Of a stretch of 64,000 nucleotides of DNA, positions 35,427-44,904 are shown piece after piece. The notes beneath the pieces are model-generated. The model had not been told where the DNA came from. It made no database searches and saw only the letters and a list, made by a program, of their open reading frames with translations. Source of the stretch: Pseudalkalibacillus salsuginis (GTDB taxonomy: Bacteria > Bacillota > Bacilli > Bacillales > Fictibacillaceae); NCBI RefSeq assembly GCF_021646685.1, contig NZ_JAKJHW010000001.1:1-64000 (forward strand), written 5' to 3'. Both the position numbers and the translations under genes were made by a program. Every line of letters begins with the position of its first letter. The stretch's first letter is position 1.

Positions 35427-36866
35427 TTAACTTGCTTTTGTAACAGTAACGACTTCCTGATCGATCTTTTTGGATTTCACTACCTTAGAAATGAACCATG
35501 CGAGTACTGCAGTCCAGATGCATGCACCAAACACCATCGAGGTCATGTAAGGTAAAGCAAATCCTTCTGGTGCATAAAAAATATAGGTACTGACAACAGC
35601 TGTCATGAATAATGCAGGGACACTACAAATCCAGTGAAATTTTTGATGCTTGATCAAGTACATGGATCCAGTCCAAAGCATGACAGTTGCAACTACCTGA
35701 TTAGACCAGCCTACGTATCGCCAGAGAAAGCTGTAATCCATTTGTGTCAGTAAAAAGGCAGGGACTGCAACAGGTATGGCAAGTAAAGCATTCGTCCATC
35801 TACCATCCTTTTTGAGGATCGGCTTGATGAGATCACCAAGCATCATACGGGACGACCTTAAAGCTGTATCACCTGTCGTGATCGGCAGGATGATCACACC
35901 GAGGATGGCAAGGATCCCACCTAACGAACCTAGTGTTGTCGTACTGATTTCATTGACAACCCCGGCAGGTCCACCTGCAGCAAGTGCTTCTTGGAGACCA
36001 CTGGTGCTTCCGAAAAAAGCCATTCCGGCAGCTGCCCATATGAGAGTGATAATGCCTTCGCTTATCATTGCACCGTAAAAGACTTTCCGACCTTCACTTT
36101 CTTTTTTGAGTGTTCGTGAAAGAATCGGGCTTTGGGTACTATGGAAACCTGAAATAGCACCACAAGAAATGGTCACCATCAGGAGGGGCCATATCGGCAG
36201 TTCTTCAGGGTGTAAATTGCTTAACGTCAAGTTTGGGACAGGATGTTCAAAAAAGAACAACCCTACACCGATCGAGAGGGCCATAAAAATGAGAATCCCT
36301 CCTAAAATCGGGTATACACGTCCAATTATTTTATTGATAGGCAACAATGTAGCGACCAAAAAATAAGTAAAAATGATAAGCAACGACACCATGAAACTGA
36401 GTGGAGTGATTTCAGCCATCAGCTGGGCAGGTCCTGCTGTAAAAGCGGCTGCTACAAGGACCATAAGTCCAATCGAGAGTAAGTTGATCATGGACTGCAC
36501 TGGTTTGCCTAGGTATTTACCGACAATCGTCGGAAATTGAGCCCCATTATGCCTAAGTGACAGCATACCTGAAAAATAATCATGAACAGCCCCAGCAAAA
36601 ATACTGCCGATCACAATCCAGATGAACGCCACAGGTCCATACAGTGCACCTAAGATGGCGCCAAATATAGGGCCAAGGCCAGCGATGTTAAGCAGTTGAA
36701 TGAGGCTCGCTTTCCACCAGCTCATCGGTGTATAGTCGAAACCGTCATTATTGGTGTATGCCGGTGTTTGGTTTTGGTCGTTGATACCAAAAATCCGTTC
36801 AACCACCTTTGCATAGAATAAATAACCTAGAAGTAGTAACAAGATGGATGCAAGAAATGTAACCAT
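35427..36866 (-). CDS. cstA: CstA-family peptide/pyruvate transporter
   Basis: 479 residues from ATG 36866 (GGGAGG 7 bases upstream); a longer frame to 36962 lacks a ribosome site. About 13 membrane spans. Family segments: MSWWKASLIQLLNIAGLGPIFG near residue 50, HDYFSGMLSLRHNG near 99 and SGFHSTQSPILSRTLKKE near 230. Shorter than E. coli CstA, like the Bacillus/BtsT group. It imports peptides or pyruvate when carbon is scarce. Only a poor CcpA-like site was found upstream. Confidence 0.88.
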   Translation of the reverse strand: MVTFLASILLLLLGYLFYAKVVERIFGINDQNQTPAYTNNDGFDYTPMSWWKASLIQLLNIAGLGPIFGAILGALYGPVAFIWIVIGSIFAGAVHDYFSGMLSLRHNGAQFPTIVGKYLGKPVQSMINLLSIGLMVLVAAAFTAGPAQLMAEITPLSFMVSLLIIFTYFLVATLLPINKIIGRVYPILGGILIFMALSIGVGLFFFEHPVPNLTLSNLHPEELPIWPLLMVTISCGAISGFHSTQSPILSRTLKKESEGRKVFYGAMISEGIITLIWAAAGMAFFGSTSGLQEALAAGGPAGVVNEISTTTLGSLGGILAILGVIILPITTGDTALRSSRMMLGDLIKPILKKDGRWTNALLAIPVAVPAFLLTQMDYSFLWRYVGWSNQVVATVMLWTGSMYLIKHQKFHWICSVPALFMTAVVSTYIFYAPEGFALPYMTSMVFGACIWTAVLAWFISKVVKSKKIDQEVVTVTKAS

Positions 36867-37033
36867 CGCGAAGCCTCCCTTCAAAATGAGTGATAGGGAG
36901 TATTTTATACGGATTTTTGTCGAATGACAACAGGTTTTTCTGAAAATTTTCTTTATTAGCATGATTTTTTTATTATGAAACGCTTACATTGATAAAGATG
37001 GGTTTTTCAAGAGAAATCCATGGATAAAACCGT

Positions 37034-37069
37034 TTCCCTGACACTTACTTTAGGTCAGGTTTTTTTCGG
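37034..37069 (+). terminator. Plus-strand terminator with no assigned gene
   Basis: CCTGAC pairs with GTCAGG around ACTTACTTTA, followed by seven T. No plus-strand gene precedes it in this gap (36,867-37,033), so a small RNA or an antisense transcript of cstA would be the only use. Confidence 0.45.
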
Positions 37070-37214
37070 ATGAAAGCCATTGGTACTGATCACCTTATCT
37101 GGAAAATCACCGTCGAAATAGAGTTCAAAAAGATAAGAGAGTGAACGGAATCTTGTTTTATTGCAATCGGTAATCAATTGTACATCTGCGAATATAGAAT
37201 AGGGAAATAAAAAT

Positions 37215-37244
37215 AGAAGGTTGGACATCTCCAACCTTCTTATA
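37215..37244 (-). terminator. Terminator of parC
   Basis: AGAAGGTTGGA pairs perfectly with TCCAACCTTCT around CATC, just after the parC stop on the minus strand. Confidence 0.8.
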
Positions 37245-39677
37245 TCAGTCTTCTTCTTTTTTCCGTTTCCAGGCATCAATGATCGGACCTTCTGTTGTCA
37301 CATCAATGATGAAGGAACCATTGTTATACCTGTCAGCTGTACGAAGTTTTTCTGGATCGATAACTTCTTCTTTCCCTTTTCCAGCCTCCATCCAGACGAG
37401 GTCTGTTTGGTTTACAGGCAGCGCCTTGATGATCCGGTGCGGGTTTGACTTAAGTTCACGCAGCATGACTACTCCGCGTTTTGCTCTTGAAGTTCGCTCG
37501 AATTCACTTTCTAACCGCATCTTTTTAACCGCGCCTCGATTCGTGATGACGACGACCTCTGTACGTTCTTCTTTCTCTTTTACAAATCCGCTTACGACAA
37601 AATCTTCGTCCTTCAGATTGATTGCTTTCACTCCAGCAGCTCGCTGGCCAACAACACTGACTTCCTCTTCCTCATACCAAAGTCCATATCCTATGTTGGT
37701 GGCAAGAAAAATATCTTTATTACCATCTGTTATATAGACATCAACAAGCTCATCTTCCTTCTTCAGCTTCAATGCCATCAACGGCTTGGAATAACGCTGG
37801 GCTTTATAGTTCGAAAGTTCCGTCCTCTTGACCATCCCATATTTCGTAAAGAATAATAGATACTCATTCGACTTGAATTCTTCGATAACCATTGCGTCTA
37901 CAACACTTTCATCTTTATCGATCGAGACGATGTTTGTAACATGCTGTCCAGCATCTTTCCAGCGAATATCCGGTAATTCATGGACGGGGATATGGAGGTA
38001 GTTTCCTTTATTTGTGAAAATGAGCATAGTGTTCGTCGTATTTCCGTTAAAGATTTTCAAGACACGGTCGGTATCCTTCATCCCTGGCGGTTCACCGTTA
38101 GAAGCCGAATAGGACCGCGGGCTCGTACGCTTGACGTAACCCTCCTTCGTAACGGAAATCACGACATCTTCAGAAGGTATCATCACTTCTAGGTTGATTT
38201 TGATCTCTTGAATTTCCGCTTCAATTACAGAACGGCGTTTATCAGCATACGTCTTCTTCACCCGTGCCAGTTCTTTTTTGATGACAGAAAGCAATTTACG
38301 ATCGCTGTTCAAGATTGTAAGAAGTTCTTTGATCTGCTTTTCAAGATCTTCTGCTTCTCTTTCCAACGTCTTGATATCAGTATTCGTCAATCGATAAAGC
38401 TGTAATGTGACGATTGCCTCCGCTTGTGCTTCGGTAAACGTATATTGTCCGATCAAATTGTTCTTCGCATCTTTCTTGTCTTTTGAGGCACGGATCGTCG
38501 CGATGACTTCATCTAAAATCGAAATCGCTTTAATCAATCCTTCAACGACGTGTTGGCGATCTTGAGCCTTTTTCAATTCATACTTCGAACGGTTTGTCAC
38601 CACTTCACGCTGGTGATGGATATACGCATCGATCAGTTTTTTAAGACCCATCAATTGGGGAGTCCGGTTGTGGATCGCGACCATATTGAAGTTATACGAA
38701 ATCTGCAAATCCGTATTTTTGAATAGGTAGTTCAATACCCCTTGCGAATCTGCTTCTTTCTTCAATTCCACAACGATACGTAAGCCGGTTCGGTCTGTTT
38801 CATCACGGACTTCGGAAATGCCATCGACTTTTTTATCTATACGCAGCTCATCCATCCGTTTCACGAGGTTGGCTTTATTAACTTCATAGGGAATTTCTGT
38901 AATCACGATCTGTTGGCGTCCACCTCGTTGATCCTCGATCTCTGTTTTTGCACGGATGACGATCTTACCTTTCCCTGTTTCATACGCTTGCTTTATGCCA
39001 TCCACACCTTGGATTATACCCCCAGTCGGGAAATCGGGGCCTTTGATGACAGTCATCAATTCATCGATCGTGCTTTCTGGTTTATCGATTTGCATTGTGA
39101 CGGCGTCGATCACCTCTTCCAAATGGTGTGGAGGGATTTCGGTTGCATAACCGGAGGAAATTCCTGTAGACCCATTCACTAGCAGGCTTGGGAACAATGC
39201 TGGAAGAACGACAGGCTCTTCCTGGGTATCATCGAAGTTCGGTGTGAAGTCGACTGTCTTTTTATCAATGTCACGAAGCAATTCAGATGCGATCGGAGAA
39301 AGACGTGCTTCAGTATAACGCATTGCAGCAGGTGGGTCCCCGTCGATACTACCGTTGTTTCCATGCATCTCCACTAGTACATTACGCACTTTCCAATCTT
39401 GGCTTAAACGGACCATTGCATCGTATACGGACGTATCGCCGTGTGGATGGTAGTTACCGATGACATTTCCAACCGTTTTAGCTGATTTACGGAATGGCTT
39501 ATCTGATATATTTCCATCCTGGTACATCGCAAACAGGATCCGTCTCTGTACAGGCTTCAGTCCATCACGTGCATCAGGTAATGCTCGTTCTTGGATGATG
39601 TACTTGCTATAACGGCCAAAACGGTCACCGATGATATCTTCTAATGGTAAATCTAAATATTTTTCTGCATTCGTCAA
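37245..39677 (-). CDS. parC: DNA topoisomerase IV subunit A
   Basis: 810-residue type II topoisomerase subunit that cuts and rejoins DNA and decatenates chromosomes. The catalytic Tyr is Y121 in AAMRYTEAR. The quinolone region is [12 protein letters not shown] (78-89). The C-terminal domain has the beta-pinwheel repeats with GEPPG. Three bases separate it from parE. The acidic-basic tail [10 protein letters not shown] is ordinary. Confidence 0.96.
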   Translation of the reverse strand: MTNAEKYLDLPLEDIIGDRFGRYSKYIIQERALPDARDGLKPVQRRILFAMYQDGNISDKPFRKSAKTVGNVIGNYHPHGDTSVYDAMVRLSQDWKVRNVLVEMHGNNGSIDGDPPAAMRYTEARLSPIASELLRDIDKKTVDFTPNFDDTQEEPVVLPALFPSLLVNGSTGISSGYATEIPPHHLEEVIDAVTMQIDKPESTIDELMTVIKGPDFPTGGIIQGVDGIKQAYETGKGKIVIRAKTEIEDQRGGRQQIVITEIPYEVNKANLVKRMDELRIDKKVDGISEVRDETDRTGLRIVVELKKEADSQGVLNYLFKNTDLQISYNFNMVAIHNRTPQLMGLKKLIDAYIHHQREVVTNRSKYELKKAQDRQHVVEGLIKAISILDEVIATIRASKDKKDAKNNLIGQYTFTEAQAEAIVTLQLYRLTNTDIKTLEREAEDLEKQIKELLTILNSDRKLLSVIKKELARVKKTYADKRRSVIEAEIQEIKINLEVMIPSEDVVISVTKEGYVKRTSPRSYSASNGEPPGMKDTDRVLKIFNGNTTNTMLIFTNKGNYLHIPVHELPDIRWKDAGQHVTNIVSIDKDESVVDAMVIEEFKSNEYLLFFTKYGMVKRTELSNYKAQRYSKPLMALKLKKEDELVDVYITDGNKDIFLATNIGYGLWYEEEEVSVVGQRAAGVKAINLKDEDFVVSGFVKEKEERTEVVVITNRGAVKKMRLESEFERTSRAKRGVVMLRELKSNPHRIIKALPVNQTDLVWMEAGKGKEEVIDPEKLRTADRYNNGSFIIDVTTEGPIIDAWKRKKEED

Positions 39678-39680
39678 ATC

Positions 39681-41654
39681 TTACTCCCCCTCAACAACTT
39701 CAAGGTTCTCGTTTTCTAAGATGTTTGTCTCTTCCTCCATACCAAATGCCACATTCGATTCGATCCATTTACGTCTCGGTTCGACTTTGTCACCCATCAG
39801 GACAGAAACACGACGTTCTGCACGAGCGATGTCTTCAATCTTCACTCTGATCAACGTACGCGTATCGGGGTTCATCGTCGTTTCCCACAATTGATCCGCA
39901 TTCATTTCACCAAGACCTTTGTAGCGTTGAATGGTATATCCCTTTCCGATCTTCTTGATGGCCTGCTTCAGACCATCTTCGTCCCAGGCATATTCGATCG
40001 TTTCTTTTTTCCCTTTACCTTTACTAACTTTGTAAAGAGGTGGAAGTGCGATATAGACCTTTCCTGCTTCAATCATCGGTTTCATGTAACGATAGAAGAA
40101 TGTCAACAAAAGGACTTGGATATGAGAACCATCTGTATCCGCATCCGTCATGATGATGACTTTGTCATAATTCGAGTCCTTCACCGTGAAGTCTGCTCCG
40201 ACTCCAGCCCCGATTGCATTGATGATCGTGTTGATTTCTTCATTTTTAAAAATATCCTGTAACTTCGCTTTTTCTGTATTGATGACTTTTCCTCTAAGCG
40301 GAAGGATCGCTTGAAAACGTCGATCGCGTCCTTGTTTGGCAGAACCACCTGCAGAATCACCCTCTACAAGATACAGTTCATTTTTACTGGCATTCCGTGA
40401 TGAAGCCGGTGTCAGCTTTCCACTTAACATCGAGTCTTTTCGTTTATTTTTCTTCCCGTTACGTGCATCTTCACGGGCTTTACGTGCAGCTTCACGGGCT
40501 TGCGCTGCTTTTACAGACTTACGGATCAGCATTTCACTGATTTTCGGGTTTTCTTCTAAAAAATAGTTGAGCTGTTCTGAAACGACCGCATCTACAGAAG
40601 ATCGTGCATCACTTGTACCGAGCTTGCTTTTCGTCTGCCCTTCAAACTGTAGTTTTTCTTCCGGAATACGAACTGAAATGATCGCTGTCAGGCCTTCCCG
40701 AATATCTGAACCATCCAGATTCTTGTCCTTTTCTTTTAAAAGGCCAGTCTTGCGGGCATATTCATTGAATATTCTTGTCATCGCTGTCTTTGACCCGGAC
40801 TCATGGGTTCCACCATCTTTCGTCCGGACATTGTTGACGAATGAAAGCATGTTCTCTGAATAACCGTCATTAAATTGGAATGCGAATTCGACATCAATCG
40901 CATTCTGATACCCTTGAAATGAAACGACTGGATGAAGGGTATCCTTCTCTTCATTCAGGTAATCGACGAAAGCCTTGATTCCTGTATCGAATTGAAAGAC
41001 AGCCTTTTCATTCTCATTATCACGTTGATCGATCAACTCGATTTTCATTCCTTTTAAAAGGAAAGCAGCTTCACGAAGGCGTTCACTCAACGTTTCATAA
41101 TTGAAAGTCGTTGTTGAAAACACCGTCGGATCCGGCTTAAAATGGATGATTGTACCAGATTTCCTTGTTGATCCCATTTTTTCAAGTGTGGTAGCCGGTT
41201 TTCCGCCATTGACAAAACGCTGATTAAAAATGACTCCATCCCGGTGGATTGTGACTTCAAGCCACTCGGAGAGCGCGTTGACCACCGATGCCCCTACACC
41301 ATGCAATCCGCCACTTGTCTTGTATCCGCCTTGACCGAATTTTCCACCGGCATGGAGGACTGTCATGATAACCTCCGGCGTGGGCTTCCCCGTTTTATGC
41401 ATACCAGTAGGCATACCTCGCCCCTCGTCTTTTACACTGATACTGTTGTCTTTATGTATTGTTACAGTGATGGTATTCCCATACCCCGCCAATGCTTCAT
41501 CGACAGCATTATCTACGATTTCATATACGAGATGGTGTAACCCTCGACTGTCAGTGCTGCCAATATACATACCAGGTCGCTTACGGACAGCCTCAAGGCC
41601 CTCCAATACATGGATGGCATCATCATTATATGAAAGTTGTTCTCTCGTAGCCAA
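39681..41654 (-). CDS. parE: DNA topoisomerase IV subunit B
   Basis: 657-residue ATPase subunit. GHKL motifs: EIVDNAVDEALAG near 45, DEGRGMPTG near 77, GGLHGVGASVVNAL near 115. TOPRIM: LVEGDSAGGSAKQGRDR near 432 and IIMTDADTDGSHI near 505. EIDNAVDEA-type N-terminus as in ParE rather than GyrB. Start TTG 41654; AAAGGGG lies about 13 bases upstream. Its promoter region contains a LexA-like box. Confidence 0.96.
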   Translation of the reverse strand: MATREQLSYNDDAIHVLEGLEAVRKRPGMYIGSTDSRGLHHLVYEIVDNAVDEALAGYGNTITVTIHKDNSISVKDEGRGMPTGMHKTGKPTPEVIMTVLHAGGKFGQGGYKTSGGLHGVGASVVNALSEWLEVTIHRDGVIFNQRFVNGGKPATTLEKMGSTRKSGTIIHFKPDPTVFSTTTFNYETLSERLREAAFLLKGMKIELIDQRDNENEKAVFQFDTGIKAFVDYLNEEKDTLHPVVSFQGYQNAIDVEFAFQFNDGYSENMLSFVNNVRTKDGGTHESGSKTAMTRIFNEYARKTGLLKEKDKNLDGSDIREGLTAIISVRIPEEKLQFEGQTKSKLGTSDARSSVDAVVSEQLNYFLEENPKISEMLIRKSVKAAQAREAARKAREDARNGKKNKRKDSMLSGKLTPASSRNASKNELYLVEGDSAGGSAKQGRDRRFQAILPLRGKVINTEKAKLQDIFKNEEINTIINAIGAGVGADFTVKDSNYDKVIIMTDADTDGSHIQVLLLTFFYRYMKPMIEAGKVYIALPPLYKVSKGKGKKETIEYAWDEDGLKQAIKKIGKGYTIQRYKGLGEMNADQLWETTMNPDTRTLIRVKIEDIARAERRVSVLMGDKVEPRRKWIESNVAFGMEEETNILENENLEVVEGE

Positions 41655-41705
41655 AACCCTCGTGCCCCTTTCAAAACTCAGACAATCATTTTTTATTGTA
41701 TTGTC

Positions 41706-41734
41706 ATGTTATCAGAACATTTGTTCACATACAA
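41706..41734 (-). promoter_or_regulatory. parE promoter overlapping a LexA-type SOS box
   Basis: TTGTAT (41729-41734), 17-base spacer, TAACAT (41706-41711). Within the spacer lies GAACATTTGTTC (41715-41726), matching the Gram-positive SOS core GAAC-N4-GTTC. A repressor bound there would block RNA polymerase. Confidence 0.65.
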
Positions 41735-41903
41735 TCTCTATTATAGGATGTTCATCAAAAATATCGGTATGTTCATTGAATATGTGAAGTTCTTAGCCCC
41801 ACAATGATTCATTATATCATACCGTTCAAGTTGTCCCATTTAACGTATTACCATTCGTTTTTTCCGAAAATCATGATTTTATTCAAAAATGTCGGTGGAA
41901 TTT

Positions 41904-42080
41904 AAGAAAAGCGCAAACGCCCTGGTCAACCACGAAGGTCACTGGAAGTCCGACGAGGAGGCTCGAACCACACGGAGTTCGGTTCTGCGTAGACTCCCCA
42001 CACTTGATGTAAATCAATGTGTCGACCGCCGCAGGAGGACTGAAGTGATCCAAGTGGTTAGGCGATGGAATTAGACAGAC
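41904..42080. repeat. Dispersed repeat, full-length copy
   Basis: About 175 bp; same order of blocks as the 20.1 kb copy: AAGAAAAGCGCAAACGCCCT, ACCACGAAGGTCACTGG, CCGACGAGGAGGCTCGAACC, GTTCGGTTCTGCGT, AGGAGGACTGAAGTGATCC, ending GGCGATGGAATTAGACA. The middle differs more than the ends. Confidence 0.8.
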
Positions 42081-42111
42081 TTCATCAAAAAAATTTTTAT
42101 ACTTTCTTATT

Positions 42112-42148
42112 AAGAAATGAACCACCCTGGCGGAGTGGTTCATTTCTT
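42112..42148. terminator. Bidirectional terminator
   Basis: AAGAAATGAACCAC pairs with GTGGTTCATTTCTT, fourteen bases, around CCTGGCGGA. Confidence 0.85.
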
Positions 42149-42558
42149 TACATCGTCGCGTGTTCCACTTTAATACAACGATCCATGATGATCGTCGTGT
42201 CCTTCCCCTTTAAAATCTCAACAACCTCTTCATTCAGCAGGCCGAGCTGTGCCCAAAACACATCTGTGTCGATACCTTTCACTTCCTCTGCAACCGCTGG
42301 AAGTTCTTCACTGCGCCTGAACACATTGACGATGTCGATGGGCCCTTCAACATCTTTAAGCGATGGATAAGCTTTAAGCCCCATAGCCTCGTCGATCGTC
42401 GGGTTGACAGGGATGATCTCATACCCGTTGCCTTGCATGTATTTAGAAACCTGATAAGATGTTCTGTGAGGTTTATTGGAAAGACCTACAACAGCAATAC
42501 GCTTCTTCGTTTTCAAAATTTCATTGATGGCAGCTTGATCTGGATTTTGGAAACTCAT
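42148..42558 (-). CDS. CoA-binding protein (YneT/YccU-like)
   Basis: 136-residue CoA-binding domain protein (Rossmann fold) with IAVVGLSNKPHRTSYQVSKY near residue 20 and IPVNPTIDEAMG near 49. Stands alone rather than fused to succinyl-CoA ligase domains. In B. subtilis a similar gene, yneT, is beside parEC, and here it is too. Ligand and role unknown. Confidence 0.85.
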   Translation of the reverse strand: MSFQNPDQAAINEILKTKKRIAVVGLSNKPHRTSYQVSKYMQGNGYEIIPVNPTIDEAMGLKAYPSLKDVEGPIDIVNVFRRSEELPAVAEEVKGIDTDVFWAQLGLLNEEVVEILKGKDTTIIMDRCIKVEHATM

Positions 42559-42748
42559 TTTGAATCCTCTCCTTTATCCTTTATCGTTATTAAGTAACCT
42601 TTCACGAAATACACCATTTCAAACCTTCCACTTTATAAACTTCGCTTAATTTCCTCCAAAACCTTCTTTTAGATGTCTCACTTTTCGTTCAACAACATAT
42701 ATTGTTAACAAGAAAAAATGTTGCCCTAAAGAAAAAGGAGGACGGCAA

Positions 42749-42874
42749 ATGCCTACGAATATTAAAAAAAAGATTTCCTGCTATACGATGATCTTGAACT
42801 TCTTTTCACTGATCGATAATCATGAGCGGGATGAGATTTTACAAAAGCTTATGCAAAGAAATCCCCATTCCTAA
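42749..42874 (+). CDS. Small protein, 41 aa
   Basis: ATG 42749 follows AAAAAGGAGGACGGCAA, a near-perfect ribosome site. Product MPTNIKKKISCYTMILNF and onward, ending in NPHS; one short hydrophobic patch and a charged end (DNHERDEILQKLMQRN). A CCCCATT/AATGGGG hairpin overlaps its stop. Family not recognised, but the ribosome site argues for a real gene. Only plus-strand gene in this stretch. Confidence 0.5.
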   Translation: MPTNIKKKISCYTMILNFFSLIDNHERDEILQKLMQRNPHS

Positions 42875-42903
42875 GCCTTGTAGAAATGGGGGGTTCCTGT
42901 CCT

Positions 42904-44427
42904 TTAGTTGATTTTATAGACTTCTTGGTATTTATCTGTCAAATAAGAGATCAGATGTTGAGCGTTCAACCCTTCGCCTGTAACATCCTTGATGATTTCG
43001 ATCGGCTTTTTCATTTTGCCATGATGGTGGACATTTTTCGTTAACCATTCTTTGATCGGCAGGAGATTTCCATCTTTAAGTTTCTGATCGAAGTCAGGCA
43101 GATCACTGAGCATGGCATGTTTCAACTGGGCTGCATAAATATAGCCGAGTGCATACGATGGGAAGTAACCAAAATCTCCACCAGACCAGTGGATATCTTG
43201 TAGGACACCTTCACCATCATGCTTAGGACGAATGCCAAGGTATTCATCCATCTTTTCGTTCCAAATTCCGGGAAGATCCTTGACTTGAATTTGATTGCTG
43301 AATAGTCCTTTCTCGATTTCATAACGGATGATGATATGAAGTGGATAGGTCATTTCATCTGCTTCGATCCGGATCAAAGATGGACCAGCAACATTTATGG
43401 CACGGTAAAAGTCGTTCATGGCAACTTGATCGAACTGCCCATTGGTATAAGACTTGAATGTTTCGTAGTTGTTTTCCCAGAACGATTGGTTACGGCCTAC
43501 AAAGTTTTCCCAAAATAAGGATTGAGACTCATGAATCCCCATTGATGTCCCAGTGCATAAAAGTGTTCCGATAAGATCCTTGCTGATGTTCTGTTCATAT
43601 AAAGCATGTCCACCCTCATGGATCGTACCGAACACTGCGGTCCTGAAATCTGCTTCATCATACTTAGTCGTAACACGGACGTCTCCTGGATTCAATCCGA
43701 TTGCGAAAGGATGATTCGTTTCATCCAATCGGCCAGCATGAAAATCATAGCCCATCTGTTTCAGAACATGTCTGCTGAACTCCCTTTGTTGATCTGCAGG
43801 AAAGTGTTCGAAAAGGAATGATGTTTCGGGTTGATGCTTCGAATTGACGACATCCTGTACGAGCGGCACGATCGCTTCTCTTAGTTGTTTGAAGACACGG
43901 TCGATGGTTTCTACATTGACACCAGGCTCATATAAATCAAGCAGCGTGTTATAAGGATGATCCTTATGTCCCCAGTAACTGACAAAATTCTTTTTGAATT
44001 GAACAAGTTTTTCTAAGTATGGTTGAAGTTTGGAGAAGTCAGATTCCGCTTTGGCATCTTCCCAAACATTCTCGGCTTTTGATTGGGTGATGACATATTC
44101 CTTATATTCTGCTTCAGGAATCTTTTCATTCCTTTCATATTCCTCTTTTGCTTCTTGCACTGCTTTTTTCGTTATTTCACCTAAGTTCGGGTACAATGAA
44201 GAATCGCCTAATGTATCCAAGCATTCTTTCATTTCTTTGGAAGTCGATAATTTAAACACTTCAGAAGACAACATTCCGATCACTTCCGAACGTTGCTCTA
44301 CCCCTCTTTTCGGTGCACCGGTCCTGAGATCCCACACCATTAAACCGATTGCTTCATTATAGCTGGTTATTCGTTGTGTCAGTTCCTGAAATTTTCTCTC
44401 TATATGATTTGCGGTTGTGCTTGTCAT
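42904..44427 (-). CDS. M32 metallocarboxypeptidase (YpwA-like)
   Basis: 507-residue cytosolic zinc carboxypeptidase of family M32. Zinc motif HEGGH in GTIHEGGHALYEQN near residue 270, then IHESQSLFWEN near 297 (Glu ligand). DVRVTTKYDEADF near 248 is a conserved family segment. All-helical prolate fold with Mn/Co/Zn. Similar to thermostable carboxypeptidase 1 (YpwA). Start ATG 44427. Confidence 0.92.
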   Translation of the reverse strand: MTSTTANHIERKFQELTQRITSYNEAIGLMVWDLRTGAPKRGVEQRSEVIGMLSSEVFKLSTSKEMKECLDTLGDSSLYPNLGEITKKAVQEAKEEYERNEKIPEAEYKEYVITQSKAENVWEDAKAESDFSKLQPYLEKLVQFKKNFVSYWGHKDHPYNTLLDLYEPGVNVETIDRVFKQLREAIVPLVQDVVNSKHQPETSFLFEHFPADQQREFSRHVLKQMGYDFHAGRLDETNHPFAIGLNPGDVRVTTKYDEADFRTAVFGTIHEGGHALYEQNISKDLIGTLLCTGTSMGIHESQSLFWENFVGRNQSFWENNYETFKSYTNGQFDQVAMNDFYRAINVAGPSLIRIEADEMTYPLHIIIRYEIEKGLFSNQIQVKDLPGIWNEKMDEYLGIRPKHDGEGVLQDIHWSGGDFGYFPSYALGYIYAAQLKHAMLSDLPDFDQKLKDGNLLPIKEWLTKNVHHHGKMKKPIEIIKDVTGEGLNAQHLISYLTDKYQEVYKIN

Positions 44428-44562
44428 CTATTTCATCCCCCTATAATAAAATGTGTGCAGCCATCCTATTTATTTGACGTCAAACTGAGAAAATCCTTTA
44501 ATGTTTTTATATATTGGCAGTTTACTTATTATTTAAATTAAGTACGGTACGTGAAATTTAAT

Positions 44563-44613
44563 TGATGTTGGAGCTGGACATCCCATCTTCGAAAACAAAA
44601 TTGTTATCCTTTC
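44563..44613. repeat. Relic of dispersed repeat (end part)
   Basis: GTTGGAGCTGGACA then ATTGTTATCCTTTCTTT; matches only the last 15 bases and the flank (TTATCCTTTCTT) of the copy at 20.2 kb. Confidence 0.45.
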
Positions 44614-44656
44614 TTTAAGTGCAAAAAAAGAATTGACCCTGCTCATAAAAACTGAG

Positions 44657-44851
44657 TCAGTTTTCGTTCATCGTTCCATTCATAGAGGAATATTTACTCA
44701 TGTCCCGATGATAACCGGATTCAAAAGCAATCGCGTTTTCAAGTTGATCACGGATTCTTTCGCACACGCCTTCATAACATGGCTCATTCAAACCCTCCAA
44801 GGCATTCATCGCTTTGGTTACACGTTCGATATCATGATGACGTTCATACAT
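44657..44851 (-). CDS. Hypothetical protein, 64 aa
   Basis: Hydrophilic helical product (MYERHHDIERVTKAMNALEG...). ATG 44851 has GGGTGG seven bases upstream; AAAACTGACTCAGTTTT follows the gene as a hairpin. It lies between the M32 and ypsC-type genes. No recognised family. Confidence 0.55.
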   Translation of the reverse strand: MYERHHDIERVTKAMNALEGLNEPCYEGVCERIRDQLENAIAFESGYHRDMSKYSSMNGTMNEN

Positions 44852-44904
44852 TCAAACCACCCACTCTTGACTTTTATAACTAGTATGAGTGGATTCTCCA
44901 ATTG

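Noticed and set aside
35427-36962. CstA start at 36962
   Set aside because: The extra 32 residues are basic and unlike the family; ATG 36866 has a GGGAGG site.
36972-36990. CcpA site before cstA (ATGAAACGCTTACAT)
   Set aside because: One base short of the cre consensus and two mismatches when aligned; not good enough.
37055-37279. 74-residue minus-strand ORF after parC
   Set aside because: Overlaps the parC terminator and parC end, no ribosome site.
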